Below, in pieces: positions 54,813 through 62,469 of a stretch of DNA of 64,000 nt. Location of the stretch: the NCBI GenBank assembly GCA_031292275.1, contig JARLHL010000008.1:1-64000 (forward strand). Reading direction: 5' to 3'. The notes beneath the pieces were generated by a model. That model did not search any database, was not told where the DNA came from, and worked only from the letters and a program-made list of their open reading frames with translations. Position 1 is the first letter of the stretch. Every line of letters starts with the position of its first letter. Origin of the DNA: Desulfocapsaceae bacterium. Its GTDB lineage: Bacteria; Desulfobacterota; Desulfobulbia; Desulfobulbales; Desulfocapsaceae. The position numbers and the translations under genes were made by a program.

Positions 54813-56459
54813 GTGAAAATCGGGCTGGTGCAGACAAATCCGGTTATCGGTGATTTTCTGGCAAATTGTAAAAAGATTGCGGCAAGGGCCCATGAGGCCA
54901 GGGACTGCGGCTGCGGCCTCGTTATTTTTCCTGAAATGGCAGTCACTGGCTATCCGCCCCAGGATCTTCTGGAGCGGACCTCTTTTCTGGACGATCATGG
55001 CCATGCCCTTTCCTGGCTGCTCCGTGAACTCCCCCCCATTGATGTGCTGTTCGGTTGTATCGAGAGGCGGGGCGGCCAACCGGGGAAACCCCTGTATAAT
55101 TCCGCCGTGGTTGCTCGAGGTGGAGAAATTATATTCAGGGCCAGAAAGCAACTCCTGCCCACCTATGATGTCTTCGATGAGACGCGCTATTTTGAGCCGG
55201 GATCCCGGACGGAGCTCTACAGGCTGGGTGACTTTACCTTCGGCGTCACAGTCTGCGAGGATATCTGGCATGACCAGGTCGGCGAATACAGGATTGATCC
55301 CGTCCAGGACCTTTTTATAACCGCTAAAAAGCAGCAGACACCCATCGATGCGCTGATCAATGTCTCCGCTTCTCCCTTCCAGAGAGGCAAAGAGGCCACC
55401 CGGCACGAAATCTTTCATACGATTTGCTCCCGTTTTCAGGTCCCGTTCTTCTATGTCAATCAGGTGGGCGGACAGGATTCGCTGCTCTTTGACGGCCGCA
55501 GCATTGCCATGGACGGCAGGGGCAGGGTGGTGGGGAAGGGCAGGGGCTTTGCCGAGGATTTTATCGTCGTCGATACCGAGAGCTGGCAGGGAGACATCCA
55601 CAGTCCGATTGAGGAGGATGAGATTGCGGCGGTCCATGACGGACTGGTAATGGGGGTCCGGGATTATGTCGGAAAGTGCGGATTTAAATCCGTTATCCTC
55701 GGCCTGTCGGGCGGAATCGATTCCGCCCTGACGGCAGCCCTGGCCGTGGAGGCCCTGGGGGCCGGCAATGTGACGGGAGTTGCCCTGCCTTCTCCCTACA
55801 GTTCGCAGGATTCCCTCAAGGATGCCCGGGCCCTGGCGATGAATCTCGGCTGCAATTTCGAGGTTATTTCCATCACCGAGCTGTTTGACGCCTACAGGAA
55901 GAGCCTGCACCCCCTCTTTGCCGGTTTGCAGGAAGACCTGACGGAACAGAACATCCAGGCGAGGATTCGCGGAAACCTGTTGATGGCCCTGTCCAACAAG
56001 TTTGGCCGTCTGCTGCTGACCACGGGGAATAAAAGTGAAATGGCCGTCGGCTATTGTACCCTCTACGGTGATATGAGCGGAGGCCTGGCGGTGATTTCCG
56101 ATGTGCCGAAACAGCTCGTTTACGCCCTCTCCCGCTATGTGAATCGGGAGAAGGAGCTCATTCCGGTACGGTCCATCACCAAGGCCCCGACGGCCGAGTT
56201 GAGACCGGGGCAACTGGACCAGGATGACCTCCCCGCCTATGAGATTCTCGATCAGATCCTTGAGCTGCATCTGGAGGGGGGGCTCGGTCTGAAGGATATA
56301 ATTGCTCGGGGTTTTGAGGAACGGGTGGTTCGCGATATCCTGCGCAGGATCCGGATCAATGAGTATAAGAGAAAACAGGCGCCCATGGGACTGAAGGTGA
56401 CCAGCAAGGCCTTCGGCTACGGCAGGAGATATCCAAACGTTCAGAATTATCAGGAATAA
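54813..56459 (+). CDS. nadE: Glutamine-dependent NAD+ synthetase
   Basis: Makes NAD+ from deamido-NAD, ATP and glutamine. The 548-residue two-domain protein has the nitrilase-type glutaminase triad (FPEMAVTGYPPQDLL Glu, ARKQLLPTYDVFDE Lys, VTVCEDIW Cys) and the synthetase P-loop LGLSGGIDSALTAAL, then TTGNKSEMAVGYCTLYGDM. It starts with GTG after a CGCAGG site. The C-terminal KRKQAPMGLKVT is typical of the bacterial glutamine-dependent form. Confidence 0.95.
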   Translation: MKIGLVQTNPVIGDFLANCKKIAARAHEARDCGCGLVIFPEMAVTGYPPQDLLERTSFLDDHGHALSWLLRELPPIDVLFGCIERRGGQPGKPLYNSAVVARGGEIIFRARKQLLPTYDVFDETRYFEPGSRTELYRLGDFTFGVTVCEDIWHDQVGEYRIDPVQDLFITAKKQQTPIDALINVSASPFQRGKEATRHEIFHTICSRFQVPFFYVNQVGGQDSLLFDGRSIAMDGRGRVVGKGRGFAEDFIVVDTESWQGDIHSPIEEDEIAAVHDGLVMGVRDYVGKCGFKSVILGLSGGIDSALTAALAVEALGAGNVTGVALPSPYSSQDSLKDARALAMNLGCNFEVISITELFDAYRKSLHPLFAGLQEDLTEQNIQARIRGNLLMALSNKFGRLLLTTGNKSEMAVGYCTLYGDMSGGLAVISDVPKQLVYALSRYVNREKELIPVRSITKAPTAELRPGQLDQDDLPAYEILDQILELHLEGGLGLKDIIARGFEERVVRDILRRIRINEYKRKQAPMGLKVTSKAFGYGRRYPNVQNYQE

Positions 56460-56521
56460 AGTGATATTCTGATGCTGGACGATGGGCAATCATACCCGGA
56501 ATCATCGGAGGAGGTTCGGCT

Positions 56522-58177
56522 ATAGGAAGTGTAACGGGCAATATCGACGGCCTGAAAAAGAACCATCTGAAGGTGCTTGAGCGGTTGTCTGACCGGCGGG
56601 TAGACCCAAACCAGATAATTGGCCAGGATATGGCCAGAGCCCTCTGTCAGATCTCCTTTGAGCTCAACCGGCAGATCGGCATTCTCATCCACCGTTCCGG
56701 CAAGGTCGAATCGGTGATCGTCGGCACTTTCAACGGGATCATGATACCGCCCTTATCGTCGGTCCGAACCTCGGGGGGACGTCTGAAAGGCCTGCGTCTG
56801 GTCCATACTCATCTTGCCGGCGAGGACATCAGCGACGAGGACTTGATGGATCTTCTCTTCCTGCGTCTGGATATGCTTTCGGCGCTGCAGGTCGCGGCTG
56901 ACGGTTTCCCCGGGCTTCTGCTTTCCGTCCATCTTTTGCCGGCTGCGGTGGAGGAGAAAAACTGGGCCTTCCTGAAGCCGGTCCATCCTGCGGGTCAAAA
57001 TGAACCGTTTTCTGATTTTATCAGTGAACTTGAGGCTGAATTCGGCAGAAAACATGCCGGGAAAACAGTTGATTCCGGACAGGATCGGGCCATCTTGGTC
57101 AGTGTCAGCATGGAGACGAAAATTCGGGCCGAGGAGTCCCTGCAGGAATTGGTCGAGCTGGCCCGTTCCGATCAGGTCCTGGTGCTCGACACTGTTCTGC
57201 AGCGGACGAGGAAAATGAATCCCCGCCTGATTCTCGGCAAGGGAAAGCTGGCTGAGATCATGATCCGGGCCCTGCAGCTCGATGCCAATCTCCTGGTCTT
57301 CAACCAGGAACTGAATCCCTCCCAGGTCCGGTCGATCACCGACTTTACTGATCTGCGGGTCATCGACCGGACCCAGCTGATCCTGGACATCTTCGCCCGT
57401 CGGGCCATGAGCCGGGAGGGAAAGCTGCAGGTGGAGATGGCCCAGCTGAAGTATATGCTGCCCCGACTGTCGTCGCGGGACGACGCCCTGTCGCGGCTCT
57501 CGGGTGGTATTGGCGCCCGTGGACCCGGAGAGACCAAACTGGAGATCGACAGGCGCAGGATCAACGACCGTCTGACCAGATTGACGGGGGAGCTGGAGCA
57601 TGTGAGCCGTGAGCGCTATCGGCGCCGGGCCAAACGCAGAAAGAAGGACCTGCCTGTGCTGTCCCTGGTGGGATATACCAATGCCGGAAAATCCACCCTG
57701 CTCAACACCCTGACCGACAGCGATATTGTTGCCGAGGACAAGCTGTTCGCAACCCTTGATCCCACCAGCCGGAGGCTGCGTTTTCCGGAGGAAATCGAGG
57801 TCATCGTCACGGATACTGTGGGTTTCATTCAGAACCTGCCCGATGAGCTGCTGCAGGCCTTCAAGGCAACTCTGGAGGAGCTTGGGGAGGCTGATCTGCT
57901 GGTCCATGTCATCGATCTTTCGAACCCCTGCTTCCGGGATCATATGGCTGTGGTGGAGAAGCTGTTCCTGGAGCTGAAACTCACCGATATCCCCTGCCTA
58001 AAGGTCTTCAATAAGGTCGACAGGCTACCGGATCCCCTGCCGCTTATCAGAGAGGTGGAGAGGGAAGGCGTGGTGATCAGTGCCCTGCAGCGCAATACTC
58101 TGAAGCCTTTTTTACAGCAGGCTCAAAGGCTTATCGGCAAGGTGCTAGAAAGAGTGAGCGCCGGAGCAAGGAGATGA
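56522..58177 (+). CDS. hflX: GTPase HflX, apparent AUA start
   Basis: Ribosome-splitting and rescue GTPase. The frame encodes the N-terminal HflX domain (LVELARSDQVLVLDT, NPRLILGKGKLAEIM), the helical GGIGARGPGETKLEIDRRRI block, and the G domain with GYTNAGKSTLL (about 383), DTVGFIQNLPDELL (about 430) and NKVD. Homology extends upstream of the first GTG (56573): GNIDGLKKNHLKVLERL matches the family's GNTQGLK..QLKALER start. In that frame there is no ATG, GTG or TTG; GGAGGAGG lies seven bases before an ATA at 56522, which I take as the start. 551 residues. Confidence 0.9.
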   Translation: MGSVTGNIDGLKKNHLKVLERLSDRRVDPNQIIGQDMARALCQISFELNRQIGILIHRSGKVESVIVGTFNGIMIPPLSSVRTSGGRLKGLRLVHTHLAGEDISDEDLMDLLFLRLDMLSALQVAADGFPGLLLSVHLLPAAVEEKNWAFLKPVHPAGQNEPFSDFISELEAEFGRKHAGKTVDSGQDRAILVSVSMETKIRAEESLQELVELARSDQVLVLDTVLQRTRKMNPRLILGKGKLAEIMIRALQLDANLLVFNQELNPSQVRSITDFTDLRVIDRTQLILDIFARRAMSREGKLQVEMAQLKYMLPRLSSRDDALSRLSGGIGARGPGETKLEIDRRRINDRLTRLTGELEHVSRERYRRRAKRRKKDLPVLSLVGYTNAGKSTLLNTLTDSDIVAEDKLFATLDPTSRRLRFPEEIEVIVTDTVGFIQNLPDELLQAFKATLEELGEADLLVHVIDLSNPCFRDHMAVVEKLFLELKLTDIPCLKVFNKVDRLPDPLPLIREVEREGVVISALQRNTLKPFLQQAQRLIGKVLERVSAGARR

Positions 58178-58180
58178 CGG

Positions 58181-58648
58181 TCAGGGCTGGAGATAGAAGC
58201 CCAGATCTTTTTCGAAGACCCGGTCGTCTAAAAATTCACAACCGACATATCCGTTCTTAACGGATATGATGACTACATGTTTGTCGATGGGGGTCTTTTT
58301 TTTGTTGTCCAAGGTAAACTGCAGCCGCGCTTTCTGGCCGATCATGATTGCGTGCAGTCCGGTGACTTCAAACCCGACACCACTCCGAGAAATGTTTACT
58401 ACTGTCAGACGTCCGCCGCCGTTGGTCGGTGCGTCGAGAGTGTATGTCCCGGAGAGCTCGGTTTTTTTTCTGTAATGTCTGCGAAAATCAAGCAAAAGAT
58501 TCCATGCGTAATTGCAATTGCACCGAACTTTCAGAGTATGCTGTCTTCCTCGATACTGAGTCACAGGGAGATGCTTGATTATCCCGCATTGCGGACATTT
58601 AATTGTGGCGTTACCCTGCGTGTCGACAAACGCTTTCTGAACGTCCAT
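58181..58648 (-). CDS. Zinc-ribbon plus PilZ domain protein
   Basis: The 155-residue protein has a four-Cys ribbon (KCPQCGIIKHLP, RCNCNYAW, residues 17-48) followed by a PilZ domain: RRHYRKKTELSG supplies the arginines of the c-di-GMP motif and VVNISRSGVGFEV the (D/N)xSxxG motif, with GCEFLDD near the end. PilZ domains bind c-di-GMP; the ribbon may serve contact or metal binding. The arginine spacing (RR-x2-R) is slightly unusual. It converges on hflX with a 3-bp gap. Confidence 0.82.
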   Translation of the reverse strand: MDVQKAFVDTQGNATIKCPQCGIIKHLPVTQYRGRQHTLKVRCNCNYAWNLLLDFRRHYRKKTELSGTYTLDAPTNGGGRLTVVNISRSGVGFEVTGLHAIMIGQKARLQFTLDNKKKTPIDKHVVIISVKNGYVGCEFLDDRVFEKDLGFYLQP

Positions 58649-58923
58649 TTTCTGCCGTTGTAAATGGTCAAACTGTTTGTTATCCGAAAAGGAATCCTAT
58701 CCGAATGATTCTGTCAATTCCGCCCTATTTTAATGATAAAAAAAAATAATTCAAGAAAATAGTAATCTTGGGTAGTGAATGTATCTGTCCACACGGTCAT
58801 CACAGAAAAAATCACCGCTGCTGATTCCTTGCTCGCCGCAAATGAAACAACAGGACACGTCTAAAGACTGCTCGAACGTCATGCTGCCGAGGATGGACTG
58901 GCAGCCTGCTCTTTCCTGGCCCC

Positions 58924-59094
58924 TCAGTCGTAAATGATCGCAGTATACTTTTCCAGGAGCTTTTCCGTCTCTGCATCCAGATCCTGAGCCACTTCATGGA
59001 TCTGATATTCCTTCTTGCAGCCGGTACAGCGCATGCGTACGCGTCTGCACAGTCGGTGAACTTCCAGGGGAGACGAGCATTTTTTACATTTCAT
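58924..59094 (-). CDS. Dual CXXC motif small protein
   Basis: A 56-residue frame four bases after the pyrE stop reads MKCKKCSSPLEVHRLCRRVR, then MRCTGCKKEY and ends ELD-like with TEKLLEKYTAIIYD. Pairs C3/C6 and C23/C26 should form one zinc ribbon. It matches, as remembered, the 'dual CXXC motif small (seleno)protein' family of sulfate reducers, in which one Cys can be selenocysteine; here all are Cys. Function unknown. The close spacing to pyrE implies translational coupling. Confidence 0.7.
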   Translation of the reverse strand: MKCKKCSSPLEVHRLCRRVRMRCTGCKKEYQIHEVAQDLDAETEKLLEKYTAIIYD

Positions 59095-59098
59095 GGTG

Positions 59099-59650
59099 TC
59101 AGCTCAACAGCTCCTCTCTGGTGAAGATGGATTTAAGGATGTAGCCCTTCTTCCGGAGTGTGTCCGCGCCGCCTTCCTGGCGCTCGACGACGGTAACAAC
59201 CAGCCCCACCTTGAAACCCTGGGCCTCGACACGGTCGATAACCTTTAACAGGGTGCCGCCGGTGGTCACCACATCCTCAACCAGGGCGACCCGGCAACCT
59301 TCGGGCATGTTTTTCAGCCCTTCAATAAAATTCCCTGTGCCATGTCCCTTAGCCTCTTTTCGAACTATAAAGGCCGGAATGGGGGCTCCTTCCAAGAAAC
59401 TCACCAGGGAGACGGCGGTCACCAGCGGATCGGCGCCGAGGGTCATACCGCCCACTGCCTCTATGGGCTGTTTTTCGGTATGGATCAGCTCCAGGAGCAG
59501 TTTGCCGCAGAGGTAGGCCCCTTCGGCGGAAAGAGTCGTCTGTTTGCCGTCGATATAAAAATCCGAAGTCTTTCCGGATGTCAGGGTGAAAGTTCCCTTT
59601 TTATACGATTTATCGAGAAGTATTTCTTTGAGCCGCTGTCTGTCGTCCAT
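59099..59650 (-). CDS. pyrE: Orotate phosphoribosyltransferase
   Basis: Converts orotate and PRPP to OMP. From the ATG at 59650 (GGAAAATT upstream) the 183-residue protein has GTFTLTSGKTSDFYID, RKEAKGHGTGNFIEG and the PRPP loop VALVEDVVTTGGTLLK, all canonical. Residues upstream to 59707 in the same frame have no homology. It overlaps no neighbour but is followed after 4 bp by the dual-CXXC gene. Confidence 0.95.
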   Translation of the reverse strand: MDDRQRLKEILLDKSYKKGTFTLTSGKTSDFYIDGKQTTLSAEGAYLCGKLLLELIHTEKQPIEAVGGMTLGADPLVTAVSLVSFLEGAPIPAFIVRKEAKGHGTGNFIEGLKNMPEGCRVALVEDVVTTGGTLLKVIDRVEAQGFKVGLVVTVVERQEGGADTLRKKGYILKSIFTREELLS

Positions 59651-59858
59651 AATTTTCCATAATATCTGAGGTTGAGGAATTCCAGCAAATGCCCGCAAAT
59701 GGTACATTCTTTTTTGGGCAGTGGAAAGAAAAAACTGGCCAAGATTGAAAAAGTTATGTTATTTTAGAACATTAAAAATTCCCAAGTATATCCTGTTGCA
59801 TTCGTAAATGAAAAGAGGCTGAAAATCCAGCGCTCAATTTCCCCAAAAGGAGAAGGCT

Positions 59859-61703
59859 ATGTGTGGTATTGTCGGATATGCCGGTCCGCGGCGTGTTGTT
59901 CCTGTTATCCTGGAAGGCCTCAGGAGGCTCGAATACCGGGGCTATGATTCGGCTGGGGTGGTCTACCTGCAGGACGGGAAGCTGACCAAACACCGATGTC
60001 AGGGGAAATTATCAAATCTCGAGGCCATTATCGACGAGGCCATCCTTGCTCCATCACATATCGGTCTTGGTCATACCCGCTGGGCGACCCATGGTGCCCC
60101 TACCACAGAGAATGCCCATCCTCATAGTGATTGCAGCGGTGATCTGGTGGTGGTACACAACGGCATTATCGAAAACTATCATTCCCTGCGGGAGGAATTG
60201 AAGGCCAGGGGACACAGGTTTACCTCCGAAACCGATACCGAAGTGCTAGCCCATCTTATTGAGGAAAATCTCCAGGGAGATCTGGTCGCAGCCATACGAA
60301 AATCCCTCGATATGGTCGAGGGATCCTACGCCATAGGCGTGCTGTGGACGGGGATGCCTGACACCCTGATTGCCGCGCGAAACCAGAGTCCCCTGGTGCT
60401 GGGCGTCGGTGAAAATCAACAGGGATCTTTCATGGCATCCGATATCCCTGCGCTTTTGCCATTTACCAAGGATGTGATATTTCTCGATGATCGTGAATTT
60501 GCCGTTTTGACTGCCGGCGACTGCTCTGTGTATTCGCTGGTATCGGGCGAGAAGGTTGAAAAGAATATCACGACCATTGTCTGGAATGCGGCCATGGCTG
60601 AAAAGGCAGGCTATAAGCATTTCATGCTCAAGGAGATCTTTGAGCAGCCGCAGGCAATCACCAACACCGTAAGCGGCAGGATCGACCCCGAATCCGGTCA
60701 GGTCGATCTCCCTGAAATAGGGCTTGCCGATCATGAGCTCAATGCCATCGAACGGATATTCCTGGTGGCCTGCGGCACCTCCTGGCACGCCGCACTGGTG
60801 GCAAAATACTGGATTGAGAAGTATGCAGGGATTCCTGTCGAGGTGGATATTGCATCGGAGTTCCGGTATCGGACGCTCCTCATCAACGAAAAAGTCCTGA
60901 CCATCTCAATCTCCCAGTCCGGTGAGACTGCCGATACCCTGGCCGGCATCCGTCTGGCAAAAAAACTGGGCGGCAAGGTCGTGACCATCTGCAATGTGGT
61001 CGGATCAACCATGACCCGCGAGGCCCACGGCACCGTATATACCCATGCGGGTCCGGAGATCGGTGTTGCCTCGACCAAGGCCTTTATCTCGCAACTGGCG
61101 GCCCTTTTTCTTTTGACCCTCTATCTCGGGCAGCGCCGGCACGTGCTTTCAAATGAGAAGAGCAGGGAACTGGGACGGGCACTGATTGGTATTGCCGAGG
61201 TGGTGCAGGATATACTGCCTGGGCTTGAGACGCGGATGTCGCAGCTGATTGATGGATTTTTCAGTTGCCGCGACTTTCTCTTTGTCGGCCGGGGCGTGAA
61301 TTTCCCCATCGCCCTGGAGGGTGCCCTCAAATTGAAGGAAATTTCCTACATTCATGCCGAGGGGTATGCCGCAGGCGAGCTGAAGCACGGACCGATTGCG
61401 CTGATCGATAAGGAGATGCCGGTCCTGGCCCTTGTGCCGCAAGACGCAGTTTACCAGAAGGTTATCTCCAATGTCGAGGAGATTAAGGCCCGCCAGGGAC
61501 GGCTGATTTTGATTGGTACCGAAGGAGATGGCCATCTGAAAACGATAACCGATGACGTTATCTACCTGCCGGCGGTGCATGAGGATCTGAATCCGATACT
61601 CTATACTATTCCTGCGCAGTTGCTGGCCTATGCAGTTGCGGCGCGGCGCGGCTGCGATGTGGATCAACCGCGAAATCTTGCCAAGAGCGTGACTGTGGAG
61701 TAG
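59859..61703 (+). CDS. glmS: Glutamine--fructose-6-phosphate aminotransferase
   Basis: Makes glucosamine-6-phosphate for cell-wall synthesis. The 614-residue product has the N-terminal nucleophile Cys (MCGIVGYAG), GHTRWATHGAPT, HNGIIENY and two SIS domains (VACGTSWHAALVAKYWIE, SISQSGETADTLAGIRLAKK, GRGVNFPIALEGALKLKEIS, AGELKHGPIAL), ending KSVTVE. AAAGGAGAAGG precedes the ATG. No glmS ribozyme is seen in the 150-bp leader. Confidence 0.97.
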   Translation: MCGIVGYAGPRRVVPVILEGLRRLEYRGYDSAGVVYLQDGKLTKHRCQGKLSNLEAIIDEAILAPSHIGLGHTRWATHGAPTTENAHPHSDCSGDLVVVHNGIIENYHSLREELKARGHRFTSETDTEVLAHLIEENLQGDLVAAIRKSLDMVEGSYAIGVLWTGMPDTLIAARNQSPLVLGVGENQQGSFMASDIPALLPFTKDVIFLDDREFAVLTAGDCSVYSLVSGEKVEKNITTIVWNAAMAEKAGYKHFMLKEIFEQPQAITNTVSGRIDPESGQVDLPEIGLADHELNAIERIFLVACGTSWHAALVAKYWIEKYAGIPVEVDIASEFRYRTLLINEKVLTISISQSGETADTLAGIRLAKKLGGKVVTICNVVGSTMTREAHGTVYTHAGPEIGVASTKAFISQLAALFLLTLYLGQRRHVLSNEKSRELGRALIGIAEVVQDILPGLETRMSQLIDGFFSCRDFLFVGRGVNFPIALEGALKLKEISYIHAEGYAAGELKHGPIALIDKEMPVLALVPQDAVYQKVISNVEEIKARQGRLILIGTEGDGHLKTITDDVIYLPAVHEDLNPILYTIPAQLLAYAVAARRGCDVDQPRNLAKSVTVE

Positions 61704-61727
61704 GGCAGGGGCGCAAGGCCTGCAAGC

Positions 61728-61746
61728 TGTAGGTGAGTAATAAAGT
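61728..61746 (+). repeat. Left copy of a 19-bp direct repeat flanking the DUF3795 gene
   Basis: tgtaggtgagtaataaagt recurs at 62167-62185. The right copy contains the last codons and stop of the DUF3795 gene (V-G-E-stop), so the left copy looks like a trace of the same gene end. Confidence 0.8.
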
Positions 61747-61796
61747 TCCATACAAAGCAATAAAGTATCATACTGAGTAATAAAGTTGCATACTGA
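61737..61796 (+). repeat. Three 20-bp tandem repeats upstream of DUF3795
   Basis: Units at 61737, 61757 and 61777 share the pattern G(T/C)AATAAAGT-NN-CATAC-NNA with exact 20-bp period. They end just before the ribosome site of the DUF3795 gene. Confidence 0.85.
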
Positions 61797-61828
61797 ATCC
61801 GCTTACGAAAGAAAGGAGAAATTACATT

Positions 61829-62179
61829 ATGAAACAGATGATTGCTTATTGCGGCCTTGTATGTTCAAACTGTCCAACATTTCTGGCGACTCAGAACGAT
61901 GATGATATTGCGAGAGAAAAAACTGCTGTGCTTTATTCAGAAAAATTTGGATTGAACTTAAAACCAAACGAAATCAACTGTGATGGGTGTCTCTCAGCGG
62001 GAGGAAAACTCATTGGGTATTGTCAATCTTGTGAAATCAGAAAGTGTGCTCTCGCAAAATCCATTAATAATTGTGCAGCTTGCGATGAACAACCTTGTGA
62101 AAAGCTAATAAAATTTCATGAATTCTCTCCAGATGCCAAAAAAAGTTTTGATGTTTTGGTAGGAAGTGTAGGTGAGTAA
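61829..62179 (+). CDS. DUF3795 cysteine-rich protein
   Basis: The 116-residue protein has the DUF3795 Cys pattern: AYCGLVCSNCPTF, NCDGCLSAGGKLIGYC, CEIRKCA, NCAACDEQPCEKL, about a dozen Cys likely binding metal. GAAAGGAGAA lies upstream. The gene is clearly AT-rich next to glmS and the GH20 gene, and is flanked by 20-bp tandem repeats, both signs of recent acquisition. Function of the family is unknown. Confidence 0.85.
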   Translation: MKQMIAYCGLVCSNCPTFLATQNDDDIAREKTAVLYSEKFGLNLKPNEINCDGCLSAGGKLIGYCQSCEIRKCALAKSINNCAACDEQPCEKLIKFHEFSPDAKKSFDVLVGSVGE

Positions 62180-62215
62180 TAAAGTCTGATACCAAGTATT
62201 AAAGTATCATACCGA
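62167..62215 (+). repeat. Right direct repeat and two 20-bp tandem units
   Basis: The 19-bp repeat (62167-62185) runs into units at 62176 and 62196 with the same period and sequence pattern as those upstream of the gene. Together they bracket a 439-bp unit. Confidence 0.85.
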
Positions 62216-62260
62216 GCGAACATTCGGATGTGAAGCAAATTCAAACGCTAGATTTATGTG

Positions 62261-62290
62261 AAGGGGTAGCCGTGAGGGGACCCCTTTTTT
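62261..62290 (+). terminator. Terminator after the DUF3795 cassette
   Basis: AAGGGGT and ACCCCTT form a 7-bp stem with a 12-base loop and a run of six T. Confidence 0.75.
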
Positions 62291-62469
62291 AATGCAGCCT
62301 TTAACGCTTTGATTTTTATGAATCTTTCAACCAAAGGAAAAGAGCAGCTTTCAGTATGGCTGCAATCCAAATACTGTGATATTGCCTGCAAAGAGGAAGG
62401 AAGCCGGAGTAATTCTCTGCCGGTGCCTCGGATATCCGGCGGATTGTAGATGGACTCCTGGCAGAGGAC

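Noticed and set aside
54663-56489. 608-codon minus-strand frame
   Set aside because: Antisense to nadE and the upstream gap; nadE has all catalytic motifs.
59708-59858. glmS ribozyme
   Set aside because: The leader is only 150 bp and lacks the conserved ribozyme core; such ribozymes are mainly in Firmicutes.
61737-61796. CRISPR array
   Set aside because: Units are contiguous 20-bp tandem repeats with no spacers and no cas genes.
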